A stretch of DNA of 64,000 nt, taken from Delphinapterus leucas. Taxonomy: Eukaryota; Chordata; Mammalia; Artiodactyla; Monodontidae. Below are positions 1-11,774 of the stretch, piece by piece. The DNA is taken from the NCBI RefSeq assembly GCF_002288925.2, contig NW_022098091.1, positions 1,675,917 to 1,739,916 on the forward strand, written 5' to 3'. The notes beneath the pieces are model-generated. The model saw only the letters and a list, made by a program, of their open reading frames with translations. It ran no database searches and was not told the DNA's origin. The position numbers and the translations under genes were made by a program. Numbering within the stretch: position 1 is the first letter of the stretch; every line of letters starts with the position of its first letter.

Positions 1-68
1 ACAAAACCAAGATCCAACTATATGCTGTTTGTAAAAGACACATTTAAGTATAAAAACTTGTGAGATGT

Positions 69-292
69 GGGACTTCCCTGGTGGTCCAGTGGCTTAGACT
101 CCGAGCTCCCAAAGCAGGGGGCCCGGGTTCGATCCCTGATCAGGGAACTAGATCCCACATGCCTCAACTAAGAGTTTGCATGCCGCAACTAAAGATCGTG
201 CATGCCGCAACTAAAAGATCCCACATACCACAACGAAGATCCCGCATGCCACAACTAAGACCTGGCACGGCCAAAAACAAACAAACAAAAAG
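69..292 (+). repeat. CHR-type SINE (tandem CATGCCGCAACTAA form)
   Basis: Starts GGGACTTCCCTGGTGGTCC, with B box GGTTCGATCCC, then several GCATGCCGCAACTAA-like units and an A-rich tail. Perfect 11-bp TSD CTTGTGAGATG at 57-67 and 293-303. Confidence 0.9.
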
Positions 293-600
293 CTTGTGAG
301 ATGCAGCTTAGAGGGAAGTTTACTGTATTGAATATACATAGTTTTAAAAAGCTGAAAATCAATTATCTAAATATTCATCTTAAAAAATCAGAAAAAGTAT
401 AGGAAATGAAATAATATAGAAGAAAGAATATCTCCCAGTGTACTGCATATAACAAGAGTAAGTTTTATTTTGTGAAACTTTTGCTGTATATGTGCATGTG
501 TGTATGGTTCTTAGTTTCCACGTAAGATCTTTCTTTCATATGGACTGTGGTCAAAATCTTTTTGAGAATATTGCTTTAAGGTTTAACTGTTTCCACAAAA
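293..600. other. Intron 7, unassigned AT-rich sequence
   Basis: Apart from the right TSD of the preceding SINE, nothing recognisable is seen. Confidence 0.4.
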
Positions 601-1140
601 GTCAACCTGGATTATTTCAATAACCTACTAACTTGTCTCCCTACCTTTAATAGTCTCCTATTCTCCATTCTGCTATCTTGATTCCAAAATGCAGACTTGA
701 TCACATCATCGGCAAAATTAAAATCCTACAACTGCCTTCCATTGCTTTCAGGGTAAAATTCAAAGACCTTAGAATAAATATAGGCCTTTCAGGACCATGT
801 TCTTGACTCCCTCTCCAGTTTTATTTATCACTTCCTCATAAATGCCTAGCTATAAGAAACTACTTTCAGGTCCACCAATTTTGCCATGCTCTCTTTCATT
901 CCCATGCTTTGAAAATGCTCTTCAGAGAATATGGTCTTTCATTTAGCTAATTACTGCAACTTCAGAGTTTAGCTCCTCTGGGAAAAATTTTCTCCATATC
1001 CTCCATTCCCACTCCCAAATTAGCTAAAGTACCTATTCAATCTGTTCTCTTAGCACCCTATAGTTACCTTCATTATAGCATTTATTACACAGAATTGCAA
1101 TTATGTGTGCTCAATGAATGCTTGCTGAACAAACTTCTCC
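600..1140 (+). repeat. L2 LINE remnant
   Basis: Degenerate L2 3' region: an early AACCTACTAACTTGTCTCCC block and a terminal TGTGCTCAATGAATGCTTGCTG. Ancient and heavily diverged. Confidence 0.65.
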
Positions 1141-1550
1141 CAGCCATTTGCTAAGGATCCTCCAAAGCAGACTAAATGATTTTATATAATTTCATAAATA
1201 AGTAACGATGGTTCACTTCTCAAAAATTATAAAATGGTCTTTTGAGTAAAAATGGTAAACTAATCACTCCTGTTCAGTGTCTCTCCCTCCTGGGACTCCT
1301 ATAAAATGAATAGTAAAGGAACACAAAGGTATAAACCAGTAACAAGGAAAAGGTTTTGTAAGAGTAAGAAGTAATGAGGCAGGGTAGAGAAAAATGAGGT
1401 TAGGAGTATGCAGAAAGGGAGTTATACCTGGGAAAGGAGCTGACCTGTCTTGCAGAATCCCTGAGAAGTTTTGATCCAGGAAATGATGAGTATAAAAAAG
1501 TGGAGTGAGTAGTGGAGTTGAAATCAGAAATTAAAAGTGTGAATACCTTG
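1141..1550. other. Intron 7, unassigned sequence
   Basis: AT-rich, no repeat or gene recognised. Confidence 0.4.
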
Positions 1551-1838
1551 GGGACTTCCCTGGTGGTGCAGTGGTTAAGAATCCATCTGCCAATGCAGGG
1601 GACACAGGTTCGAGCCCTGGTCCCGGAAGATCCCACATGCCGCAGAGCAACTAAGCCTGTGCGCCACAACTACTGAAGCCCGTGCACCCAGAGCCCATGC
1701 TGCAAGAGAAGCCACCGCAGTGAGAAGCCCACACACTGCAACGAAGAGTAGCCTCCGCTTGCCTCAACTAGAGAAAGCCCATGCGCAGCAACGAAGACCC
1801 AACACAGCCAAAAATAAATAAATAAATTTATTAAAAAG
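1551..1838 (+). repeat. CHR SINE, long form
   Basis: GGGACTTCCCTGGTGGTGC head, GGTTCGAGCCC B box, long-form body and AAATAAATAAAT tail. The open frames over it are translation shadows. Confidence 0.9.
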
Positions 1839-1857
1839 CAAAAAAGTACTATATACT

Positions 1858-2006
1858 GGGAATTCCCTAGAGGTCCAGTGGTTAGGACTCCCTGCTTTCA
1901 CTGACAAGGGCGCAGGTTCAATCCCTGGTTGGGGAGTTAAGATCCCACAAACTGGGTGGTGTAGCCAAGATCCCACAAACTGAGTGGTACAGCCAAAAAA
2001 AAAAAA
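1858..2006 (+). repeat. CHR SINE, short form
   Basis: GGGAATTCCCTAGAGGTCC head, GGTTCAATCCC B box and an A12 tail. The GATCCCACAAACTG unit is repeated in its 3' part. Flanked by related AAAGTAYTATATACT copies. Confidence 0.88.
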
Positions 2007-2324
2007 GTACTTAAAGTATTATATACTTTTATAACCATATATAGTGATTAAAACTAAAAAAAAATTAAAATAAAGTACAAAACAGTTTCTTTCAGGGGCC
2101 ATTAGACAAATGTCTAATTATCAACCCCTCTTCCAGTTGAGGTGGGGAGAAAGAGGTTCCTTAATTGAGTTGATGAAATTCAGAAACAATGTTTCCATCT
2201 AGTATCCTGGGTTTAAAAAATATATATACATACTTCTGCCCAATTTTATATCCCGTAACAGTAACTTGGCACACTCCCACTGAAACACTAAGACATAAGG
2301 CTTTAGCAAAGCTTAATGGTCAGG

Positions 2325-2900
2325 GTATTCACGAGCTTTAGCATCAAAAAGACCTAGGTCTTAATTCAGACACCTTCACTTGCTAGCTATAATACTACCT
2401 TGTACAAGGTTACTAACCCTCTTCAAAAGTAACTTCTTTGGGACTTCCCTGGTAGTGCAGTGGTTAAGAATCCTCCTGCCAATGCAGGAGACATGGGTTC
2501 AAGCCCTGGCCTCGGAAGATCCCATATGATGCGGAGCAACTAAGCCCGTGTGCCACAACTACTAAGCCTGCACTCTAGAGCCCGTGAGCCACAACTACCG
2601 AGCCCATGTGCTGCAACTACTGAAGCCCACACGCCTAGAGCCCATGCTCCGCAACAAGAGAAGCCACTGCAATGAGAAGCCCCCGCACTGCAACGAAGAG
2701 TAGCCCCTGCTAGCCGCAACTAGAGAGAGTCCGCGCACAGCAACGAAGACCCAACACAGCCAAATAATAAACAAATTTATAAATAAATTTATAAAAATGA
2801 AAGTAACTTCTTCATCTGTGAACTAGAGATAATAATACTTATCCTAATAGAGTTAGATAACACATATAAACAGTCACAGATATATGGTAAGCAATTGATG
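2325..2900 (+). repeat. MIR split by a younger SINE
   Basis: MIR core (TTCACTTGCTAGCTATAATA...) up to 2438 resumes at 2813 (TCATCTGTGAACTAGAGATAATAATACT...). The interruption is the SINE at 2440-2798. Confidence 0.75.
2440..2798 (+). repeat. CHR SINE, long form, with TSD
   Basis: Head, B box and long body ending in an AT-rich tail. Perfect 13-bp TSD AAAGTAACTTCTT at 2426-2438 and 2800-2812. Its tail lies about 130 bp from exon 7's donor. Confidence 0.93.
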
Positions 2901-2925
2901 TAAGACAGCTTTAATCATTACTTAC

Positions 2926-3101
2926 ATTGGCCACCACTTTTACTTCTTTGTACTGTGCTTCATAGAAAATTCCAGCATTTTCAAGTGCTTCTGTTAGTGA
3001 GGGCCCATTTTTCACCTGCTTATCTAGTCCATTCACAAATTCCTCCAGCTTGGCACTTGCCTCTTCAAATTCTTTGGAGAATTTCTTCCCACCTGTCTTA
3101 T
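2926..3101 (-). CDS. RPRD2: RPRD2 coding exon 7 (residues 232-290), last exon in window
   Basis: The acceptor TTATTTTAG and donor gtaagt bound 176 bp that encode DKTGGKKFSKEFEEASAKLE, then EFVNGLDKQVKNGPSLTEAL, then ENAGIFYEAQYKEVKVVAN. The sequence is highly charged and helical and probably extends the coiled-coil region after the CID. The donor leaves in phase 0. I looked for the next expected exon (AYKTFANRV...) in 1-2925 and did not find it, so the gene is cut by the window edge. Confidence 0.95.
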
Positions 3102-3455
3102 CTAAAATAACAAGAGGAAGTATTCTGTAATATTCTTAGTCTCATAGTTACACCTTAAAGAAGCTTCTCTAAATCACAAAAATCACAAAACAGATTATTT
3201 AAATGGTTTGTGTGATCCTGCTGTAGTGAAGCAAGAGTGCATGATGAAGGCACTTGTAATTAAGGTAAAGAAAGAAAGTTCAACTAAATGAAAGTTTGTT
3301 GACTGCTTTTATTCACAAATTTGATGTCACACTGCTACTTAGGAATAATGGAACGAGGCTCAATTCTGTACACTTATACCATTAACTTTTATACTATAGA
3401 CTATAATAAGATATATCTCTTAGATGAAAAAACAGAGGTTCAGAAAAGTAAAGAT

Positions 3456-3664
3456 AGGGCTTCCCTGGTGGCGCAGTGGTTGAGAGTCCACCTGCCGATG
3501 CAGGGGACACGGGTTCGTGCCCCGGTCCGGGAAGATACCACATGCCACACAGCGGATAGGCCCGTGAGCCATGGCTGCTAGGCCTGTGCGTCCGGAGCCT
3601 GTGCTCCGCAACGGGAGAGGCCACAGTGGTGAGAGGCCCGCGTACCGCAAAAAAAAAAAAAAGA
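3456..3664 (+). repeat. CHR SINE, middle form
   Basis: GGGCTTCCCTGGTGGCGCAG head, GGTTCGTGCCC B box and poly(A) tail. Flanked by AAAGATA copies. Confidence 0.9.
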
Positions 3665-3864
3665 AAAAGAAAGATAAAGTGACTTCTTTGTGTATCAGGC
3701 TTAAAGATTATTCTTTCCTATCTGAAGATCTCTGGTAATTTGATATTACAAGAGTACCATGAATTCTTTTTCAACAATAGTAACACTGTATGACATTGTA
3801 AACTGTTTCTTACTCTCCTAAGTACTTTTTTCCCAGTGATGTTGGAATATGGCCTTAGGTGTGG

Positions 3865-4060
3865 ATATAAATTTAGGCTTTGCATTTTATCAGCTGTGTA
3901 ACTTGGGCAAGCTTCTTATCTCCTTATGAAGCCTCAGATTTCTCATGTCCAAAACAGAGTTTTTAACATGCTTCTGAGTTGTTGTGAGGACTAAATTAGA
4001 TAACATATGTGAAATTTAAAGCATGGTACAAGAACAAAATAGGTGCCAAAACAAATAGCT
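3865..4060 (+). repeat. MIR remnant
   Basis: Contains MIR-like CAGCTGTGTAACTTGGGCAA followed by a diverged CTTATCTCC and GTTGTGAGGACTAAATTAGATAA. Confidence 0.7.
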
Positions 4061-4074
4061 GGTAGTCATTTACT

Positions 4075-4215
4075 CATTATTTCAAAAATATTTATCGAAT
4101 GCCTATTATGTGCCAGGTATTGCTCTAGGCACTAGGATACAGCAAGAACAAATAAGGATAATTTCTACTTTCATGAGATTTACATTCTAATAAATTAATG
4201 ATTATTATTTATAAT
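4075..4215 (-). repeat. L2 LINE 3' end remnant
   Basis: Reads TTTATCGAATGCCTATTATG TGCCAGG..., the reverse complement of the L2 3' terminus. Confidence 0.7.
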
Positions 4216-4277
4216 CTACAATGTAAGGAAAAGAGAGCAAGTCACTAGATTTTATGAGGCATTACAGTGACCTTATT

Positions 4278-4403
4278 TATTTATTATTTTTTTGGCTGCA
4301 CCATGTGGCTTGCAGGATCTTAGTTCCCTGACCAGGGATCGAACCCAGGCCCAGAAGAGTGAAAGTGCCACATCCTAAACCACTGGACCACCAGGGAATT
4401 CCC
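4278..4403 (-). repeat. CHR SINE, short form, with TSD
   Basis: Reverse-oriented short SINE (ends CCAGGGAATTCCC). Perfect 15-bp TSD TACAGTGACCTTATT at 4263-4277 and 4404-4418. Confidence 0.93.
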
Positions 4404-4785
4404 TACAGTGACCTTATTGAAGAGCACAGCCAAACCAGTTAATCACTCATGTGAAATACCCCTATCATAATCCAATACATCAAGAAAGGACTAGAAGTGG
4501 GGAAAAGGACAGAATTTACTTATTTAAAAAATTTTTTTAAAATTTACTTCTTCTCCAGCTTTATTGAGATATAATTGGCATATAACATTGTTTAAGGTGT
4601 ACAATTTGAAGGCTAGGAATTTACTTATGAAATTGACATGCATGAAATCACCACCTGGGAAAGAGGTACCACAACTATTCTCTATAATGTGAGGTCTTTA
4701 TGCAAGAAGTCAGTCTGATCACTTGAAGATGACATATCTAGAAAGAAAATCTGACTTATTCTATTTAAAGGGATGTAGGTATTAC
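4404..4785. other. Intron 6, exon-proximal sequence
   Basis: Includes an L1-3'UTR-like AGCTTTATTGAGATATAATTG segment near 4557-4610. The rest is unassigned. Confidence 0.45.
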
Positions 4786-4912
4786 CTTTTAAGCATTTGA
4801 GAGTTTCTGTGCTGCACACATCCACCCTCATAGTTGACAGCTGTTTTTCTTTCAATTCTATCTGATCTTCTGAGCGCTTGTACAGCAACAGCTCTTCAAT
4901 GAGGGCCTGAGA
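4786..4912 (-). CDS. RPRD2: RPRD2 coding exon 6 (residues 190-232)
   Basis: The acceptor GTGTTCAG and donor gtaata flank 127 bp that read SQALIEELLLYKRSEDQIEL and then KEKQLSTMRVDVCSTETLKCLK. Leu and Glu/Lys spacing suggests an amphipathic, coiled-coil-prone helix. The exon enters in phase 0 and leaves in phase 1, and the open frame runs on into intron 6 only by chance. A short SINE sits about 380 bp downstream at 4278-4403. Confidence 0.95.
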
Positions 4913-5506
4913 CTGAACACAGACCAGGGTCATATTTAATTTATGAAATCATCCACTTATTCTACCTTTCCACACTGAAGTAAAACATGAATAAAACCTA
5001 ACAAAGCCACGAGAGGCAAAAACCCTTCATATTTCCTCATAATCAGGGATATCAAATATCAACATCAATTCTCATGTCAAAACCATATTTTCAGTTACAT
5101 ACTTTAAAAGAAACTTTTCCTTATTTATTCAAAGCTAATTTATGGATACAGAGTTAAGATTGAAACAGACAAAGGTCCACTTATATCTTCTTTAAATTTT
5201 AACTAGATAAACGGTCTTATTATGTTAACTTTAAGCAAATTTTAATTTAATACAGTTTTACAGAAAGATGAATCCCTTGTTGGGATTCAACACAAAATTC
5301 AGCTGGTAATAGATATTTCAGAAGAAGCTTACTTCGTCCTTTAGAGATACAGATAAAACTCTTAAGTTTTAGACAGTCTGAACATGTTTAAAATATAACT
5401 GATGTATAACTGAATAAAAATAAATCTTTCAGGATGGACTATACAGAAAGCTAACACAAAAGAGGTGAATAATATTTAGGCATGTTGAACATATTCTGTA
5501 ACTTAC
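4913..5506. other. Intron 5
   Basis: 594 bp of AT-rich sequence without a recognised repeat, one of the few SINE-free introns here. Confidence 0.6.
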
Positions 5507-5559
5507 TCGAAATTCAGCAACTATCTTAGACTTGAGAGCAGCTTTTGGATTCGTGGATG
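5507..5559 (-). CDS. RPRD2: RPRD2 coding exon 5 (residues 172-189)
   Basis: A 53-bp microexon-like segment between acceptor TTCCAACAG and donor gtaagt encodes STNPKAALKSKIVAEFR. It joins exon 3 or exon 4 in phase 1 and exon 6 in phase 0. The basic, helical sequence continues into the charged helix of exon 6. It is too short to show as an open frame on its own, and was found by translating toward the known RPRD2 order. Confidence 0.94.
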
Positions 5560-6838
5560 CTGTTGGAATTAAACAAAAGGTCATTTAAGAATATAGACAC
5601 AAAATGTTGACTAATATTCAGGAAAATTTCCAGTTTTATAGTTAAGGGTGTACTCTTTGAATATATGTCGAACATGCACATTTAAATCATGGTATAATTC
5701 CTAGAATAAATAGTGGAATATGAAATTTGAACACTCCCAAGCATGGTAAATATAAAAATACACTATTTAGATAGGTCTAGCCTACTTACCTCCAACATAC
5801 CCTGTAAGTCTGAAGTCCTAGAATTATTGATTTGGAGATACTGAGATACATGAAGTACCTTTTTGCCTAGTCTGAGTGTAAGAGGATCTTAACACCTCAA
5901 ATTAAGAGTGTTCAGGAGCAGGACATCCAATTAATCCTGCGCACTGGCTGAAGAAAATTTACTTAGAAGCATCAACTCTATTCCTATGTATTTAATTCTG
6001 GATTTCTTTTTCTGCTGACTCAATTCATAGCAAAAATAGGCAGGGAAAGTTCTAAGTACAATACCACTGTGGTTGAACTTTGGCTGAAATGATGACTCTT
6101 GTTGTTCCTAAGCATGCAACTTACGACCAAAAGGATGTGAGAGGATTCCCTTAATCATGATGAATATCACATGCTTGCTGGAGCAAAACCATCCCAAGTG
6201 TCTTGTTTCACCTCCCAATTCTCACTGTCTTTTACCTTGTTCCCTCCACACCTTCAAGTCTTTCTCAATATTCCTCAGTTTGGCCCACAGCAGCCTATCA
6301 CATGCAGTATTCCACTCCCTTGATCTCATGCTGGGTAAACATGATAAACACAGCAGGAGCTCCTGTTAGAGAATGAGCTTCTGGCCAGGATTTGAGGCCC
6401 ATGTCTAATCTGGTAGAGTATATCCCCAAATCTGAAGGATTTCATGGCTCCCACAGAAAGGCTTCTTAATGCCTAGTCTCCTCTTCAGCTCTGTTGTTTA
6501 ATGCCAGCTGCCTCTAACTTCACATATCTTTGAACCTGAAAGTTAGCCTGGGCACTATCACGTATTTTTTTCTTCTTTCAATCCCCCAACTACTCTTGAA
6601 TCTTCACTCATTTAAACCCTTTTTCTGCATTTCCTTTGTTTAAAAGTAGTTCTATTTTTATTTTTTTAAAGAAGTAACTCCATGATGGCTTGTTTAGTGC
6701 AAGTCACTGGGAGCCTCCCAGGCCTGGAAAACACAGGCTTGCCCATGGTTTATGCCAGGTACGATGTCAAATGGTCTACATTTTCTTCTGCTCCAAAAAG
6801 AGGAGGTAATTTATATTAGTTGAGATTTTGTTCCTTAC
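5560..6838. other. Intron 4 (between exons 4 and 5)
   Basis: About 1.3 kb without recognised SINE or L1, so probably single-copy. Low repeat load around an alternative exon is consistent with retained intronic splicing signals, but none is identified. Confidence 0.55.
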
Positions 6839-6916
6839 TTTGTGATTTCTTCCACTGCTTATTCGGTTGTTTGTTCAGATTTTCTTTCAGCTGCTTCTGA
6901 GTTTTGAAAGTGGTAC
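6839..6916 (-). CDS. RPRD2: RPRD2 coding exon 4, symmetric 78-bp cassette
   Basis: A 78-bp segment with acceptor TTTTCCAG and donor gtaagg encodes (S)TTFKTQKQLKENLNKQPNKQ and then WKKSQ, which matches the longer RPRD2 isoform I remember. It is phase 1 at both ends, so skipping removes exactly 26 residues without a frameshift. It lies at the C-terminal boundary of the CID and is rich in Lys, Gln and Asn. The donor (AAA|gtaagg) is slightly weaker than the gtaagt donors of exons 2, 3 and 5, which fits alternative use. Human transcripts with and without this block are, to my recollection, both annotated. Confidence 0.92.
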
Positions 6917-7775
6917 CTGGAAAACATTTCAGTTTTTGCAATCTGGCGTTATGGGAAGCTGTTCTGTCTGTCCACTTCAGTTGAAGCATGAAAAAGGCAA
7001 TCCGAGACTGTGTGTTGTTTCTTTCTTTCCTTTTCTTTCATTTTTATAAAAAGATAAAAACACCCACCAGATCTAAGAAGCTGATAAATAAACATGATTT
7101 TCCATCAATGAAATAACAAATTTTGAGAATAGGGTAGAAGCTTAACAACACCAGGTAACACATTCAAATGAAGAATTTAACAGCTTCTTAGAAGATGCTA
7201 TTTTTAAAGCAAATTTCTAGTCAAATTATGGTCATGGTATCAGATATCACCTACTGCTAGTCAATGACTTAATTACATGTATCTAATACATAGGAACTAA
7301 GTAATTTAAATAACACCAGTACACAACTTACTGCAAATCTAAACCAAAAGAGAGACCGAAGAATGCCAATACATGCTTACTACCCAACAGCTTACTGAAA
7401 ACTGAAACCCTGTCCAAAAATTGTCCCATAAGTAAGAGGACAGGGCAGTAATTATTAAACACAAAAGATGAACAGTTTAAAGCACTCAACTAAAGTAAAG
7501 CAAATGCAGGAAAATAATTAGATGGTCAACATCACTTAATATGCTTTACTTTCTTTAGTCAATAAAAACGAAATTCAACCCTCCCCAAACCAATTCTACT
7601 TAAATTTTAATGCAAACCGATTTTTACAATTATTTAATTTTAAACAAACAGGGCCAGATCCAAAAGTTTATTTTTCGTTATTAAGCAAAAGGACCAAATC
7701 TATAAAATATATATATATAATTTTAAAGACTGAACAATGACTCAATCTTTCTTTTAGGAGAGAAAAAATACTTAC
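6917..7775. other. Intron 3
   Basis: 859 bp, AT-rich, with a short (TA)n near 7706-7720. No interspersed repeat recognised. Confidence 0.55.
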
Positions 7776-7876
7776 TCAAAGCTTCTCTTAACGCCATAAT
7801 CATTTCTTCTGGGTATACATTTCTATCTTCCCAGATTTTAAAGATTCGTTCTATAGACTTAGAGACAGATGGATCC
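7776..7876 (-). CDS. RPRD2: RPRD2 coding exon 3 (residues 112-146, end of CID)
   Basis: The acceptor TTCTCAG and donor gtaagt bound 101 bp that encode [20 protein letters not shown] and then [13 protein letters not shown]. The [17 protein letters not shown] segment is the typical C-terminal CID motif. The exon ends with a single A (phase 1). That A can join exon 4 to give Ser, or exon 5 directly to give Thr, so both splice paths keep the frame. Confidence 0.96.
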
Positions 7877-9007
7877 CTGAGAAGAAAGAAAAAGTGAGAC
7901 AGACATATAAAAATGTTAACTTACATCTCAAACTAGAAATCTGAAAATAAAGTTGTCAACAAAATTATTTTCCAAATGTCTTCTCATGTTTATTTTAAAA
8001 CATTTTTTCCTGGTGTCTAGGGCTAAAATCTTAAAAACTCTTATTCAACACTTTTTACTACTGATATAGATGAGGCTATGGATAACACATTGAACTTTTA
8101 AAAAATTTACTGAGAGTAATATTGGTTCATAATATAAGTTTCATGAGTACATTATATTTCTACTTCTGTATACACTAATGATTATACACTCATGAGCATG
8201 CTCATGATCAAAAGTTTAAGTTTCCATCCATCACCATACAGTTGACTCCATTCATCCATTTCACACTCCCTCCACTACCCTGCCACGCTGGTAACCACTA
8301 CTCGGTCCTCTGTATCCATGTGTGTGTTTGGTTTGGTTTGTTCAGTTATTTTATTTTTAATTTTTAAAACATATTCCATGTATGAGTGAAAACATAAGGT
8401 ACATCTTTCTTCACCTGACTTAACTTCATTTAGCATAATACCCTCAAGGTCCATCTGTGTTGTCACAGATGGCAAGATTTCGTCTTTTTTTTTTTTAATG
8501 GCTGAATGGTATTCCACTGTGTGTGTATATATATATATATCTCTCACACCTTCTTTATCCATTCATCCATCGATGGGCACCTTAGGTTGTTTTCCTATCT
8601 TGGCTATTGTAAATAATGCTGCAATGAACAGAGGGGTGCATATATCTTTTCAAATTAGTATTTTCATATTCTTTGGATAAATACTCAGAAGTAGGATATC
8701 TGGACATGTGGTAGTTCTATTCTTAATTTTTTCAGGAATCTCCATACTGTTTTCCATAGTGGCTGCACGGATTTACACTCCCACCAGCAGTGTATGAGGT
8801 TTCCATTTTTTCCACATCCTCTCCAACACTTGTTATTTCTTGCCTTTTTGATAACAGCCATTCTAATGGGTGTGAGGTGATATCTCACTGTGGTTTTGAT
8901 TTGCATTTCTCTAATAATTAGTGATGTTCAACATTTTTTCACATGCCTGTTGGCCATTTGTATGCCTTCTCTGGAAAAATGTCTATTCAGCACCTCTGCT
9001 CATTTTT

Positions 9008-9215
9008 TTTTTTTTTTTTTTGCGGTACACGGGCCTCTCTCACTGTTGTGGCCCCTCCCGCTGCGGAGCAACAGGCTCCGGACGCGCAGGCCCAGCGGCC
9101 ATGGCTCACGGTCACAGCCGCTCCGCCGCACATGGGATCCTCCCGGACCAAGGCACGAACCTGCGTCCCCTGCATCGGCAGGCAGACTCTCAACCACTGC
9201 GCCACCAGGGAAGCC
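9008..9215 (-). repeat. CHR SINE, middle form, inside L1
   Basis: Perfect 15-bp TSD CCTCTGCTCATTTTT at 8993-9007 and 9216-9230. Reverse orientation with a T-rich left end. Confidence 0.94.
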
Positions 9216-10290
9216 CCTCTGCTCATTTTTTAAACAGGTTACTGGTTTTGCTGTTGCTGAGTTGTATGAGTTCTTATATTTTGGATATTAACCCCATTAT
9301 CAGCTATTTGATTTGCAAATACCTTCTCCTATTCAGTAGGCTGTCTTTTTGTTTTATTGATGGTTTCCTTTGCTGTGCAGAAACTTTTTAGTTTGATGTA
9401 GTCCCATTTGTTTATTTTTCCTTGTTTCCCTTGCCTGAGGAGACATATCCAGAAAAGTAATGCTAAGACCAATGTCAAAGACCTTACAGCCTACGATTTC
9501 TTCTAGGAGTTTTATAGTTTCAGGTCTTACATCAAGTCTTTAATCCATTTTGAGTTAATTTTTGTGTCTGTCGTGAGACAGTGGCCTAGTTTTGGGGTTT
9601 GTTTTGTATGTTGCTGTCTTGTTTTTCCCACTACCATTTACTGAAGAGACCATTCTTCCTCCATTGTATGTTCTTTGCTCCTCTGTTGTAAATTAGTTGT
9701 CCATAAATGCATAGGCTTATCTCTGGGCTTTCAATTTTGTTCCACTGATCAAGGTATTTGTTTTTCTGTTAATACCATGCTGTTTTGGTTACTATGGCTT
9801 TGTAATATCATTTGATATCAGGGTGTGTGATACCTACTGATTTGTTCTTTTTTCTCAGGATTACTTTGGCTATTCAGGGTCTTTTGTGGTTCCATACAAA
9901 TTTTAGAATTTTTGTTCTATTTTGGTGAAAAACGTCCTTCAGATTTTGATTGGAATTGCATTGAATCTGCAGGTTGCTTTAGGTAATATGAACATTCTGA
10001 CGTTAATTCTTTCAATCCATGAGCGTGGAATATCTTTCCATTTATTTGTGTCTTCTTCAATTTCTTTCAACAATGTCTTGTAGTTTTCAACGTACTGGTC
10101 TTTCACCTCCTTGGTTAAATTTATTCCAGGTATTTCATTCTTTTTTGTTGCAATTGTAAATGGGATTGTTTTGTTTTCTTAATTTCTTTTTCTGCTAGCT
10201 CATTGTTATCATACAGAAATGAAACCAATTTCTGTACACTGATTTCATATTCTGAAATTTTACTGTATTTATTGATTCCAAAAGGTTTTT

Positions 10291-10624
10291 AAAACAATTT
10301 TTAAATTAATTATTTATTTAGTTTTGGCTGTGCTGGGTCTTCATTGCCACACGCAAGCTTTCTCTAGTAATGGTGAACAGGGGCTACTATTCGCTGTGGT
10401 GTGCGGGCTTCTCACTGCAGTGGCTTCTCTTGTTGTGGAGCATGGGCTCTAGGCACGCGGGCTCAGTAGTTGTGGCTCGCAGGCTCTAGAGTGCAGGCTC
10501 AGTACTTGTGGTGCATGGGCTTAGTTGTTCCACGGCATGTGGGATCTTCCCGGACCAGGGCTCGAACCCGTGTCCCCTGCACTGGCAGGCGGATTCTTAA
10601 CCATTGCACCATCAGGGAAGTCCC
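10291..10624 (-). repeat. CHR SINE, long form, inside L1
   Basis: 18-bp TSD TGATTCYAAMAGGTTTTT at 10273-10290 and 10625-10642 (two mismatches). Confidence 0.9.
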
Positions 10625-10930
10625 TGATTCTAACAGGTTTTTGGTGAAGTCTTTAGGATTTTCTATATATAAAATCATGTCATCTGCAAATAGTGACAGT
10701 TATACTTCTTCTGTTCCAATGCCTTTTATTTCTTTTTCCTGCCTAATTGCTCTGGCTAGAATTTCCAGTACTATATTGAATAAGAATGGCAAGAGTATAC
10801 ATCATTGCCTTGTTCCTATTCTTAGAAGGACAGCTTTCAATTCTTCACCACTGAGTATTATGTTAGCTGTGGGTTTGTCATATACTGCCTATATTATGTT
10901 GAGGAACGTTCCTTCTGTACCCACTCTATT

Positions 10931-11285
10931 TTTTTTTTAATAAATAAATTTATTTTTTAATTTTTGGTTGCGTTGGGTCTTCGTTGCTGCGCGTGGGCTT
11001 TCTCTAGCTGCAGCGAGCAGGGGCTACTCTTCATTGTGGTGCGTGGGCATCTCATTGCAGTGGCTTCTCTTGTTGCAGAGCATGGGCTCCAGGTGCGTGG
11101 TCTTCCGCAGTTGTGGTGCATGGGCTCAGTAGTTGTGGCTCGTGGGCTCTAGAGCACAGGCTCAGTAGTTGTGGTGCAGGGGCTTGTTGCTCCGCAGCAT
11201 GTTGGATCTTCCCGGACCAGGGATCAAACCCGTGTCCCCTGCATTGGCAGGCAGATTCTTAACCACTGCGCCAGCAGGAAAGGCC
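10931..11285 (-). repeat. CHR SINE, long form, inside L1
   Basis: 16-bp TSD CTGTACCCACYTTATT-like at 10915-10930 and 11286-11301 (near-perfect). Confidence 0.9.
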
Positions 11286-11373
11286 CTGTACCCACTTTAT
11301 TGAGGGTTTTTAATTATAACTGGGCGTTGAATTTTGTCAAATGCTTTTTCTGCCTCTATCGAGGTGATCATAT

Positions 11374-11581
11374 ATTTTTTGTTTCTTTTGCGGTATGCGG
11401 GCCTCGCACTGCTGTGGCGTCTCCCGTTGCGGAGCACAGGCTCCAGACGCGCAGGCTCAGCAGCCATGGCTCACGGGCCCAGCCGCTCCGCGGCATGTGG
11501 GATCTTCCCGGACCAGGGCACGAACCCGCGTCCCCTGCATCAGCAGGCAGACTCTCAACCACTGCGCCACCAGGGAAACCC
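11374..11581 (-). repeat. CHR SINE, middle form, inside L1
   Basis: TSD GATCATAT at 11366-11373 and 11582-11589. T-rich left end TTTTTTGTTTCTTTTGCGG. Confidence 0.9.
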
Positions 11582-11774
11582 GATCATATGTTTTTTAATC
11601 CTTCTTTTTGTTAATGTATCATGTTGATTTACAGATGTTGAACCACCCTTGCATCCTTGGAATATATCACACTGGATCATGGTGTATGATCCTTTTATGA
11701 TTCAGCTTGCTAACATATTTTTCCTTTTTTTTTTAATTGACATATAGTTGATTTATAATGTTGTGTTAGTTTCT

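Larger units (their letters stand above)
8095..11724 (-). mobile_element. Older L1 (3' end and ORF2 part), interrupted by SINEs
   Basis: Reverse-strand L1. The 3' region and ORF2 C-terminus give decayed matches ([46 protein letters not shown]). It continues into reverse-transcriptase-coding sequence to about 11715 and resumes after a nested L1 at about 13556. Many stops and frameshifts make it inactive. Confidence 0.85.

Noticed and set aside
4682..4933. 83-codon minus-strand frame
   Set aside because: It is exon 6 with readthrough into both introns; the real exon is 4786-4912.
8890..9391. Several overlapping frames of 96-156 codons
   Set aside because: They run through a SINE inserted in an L1. 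The same peptides (for example LPLRSTGSGRAGSAAMAHGP) recur at every middle-form SINE.
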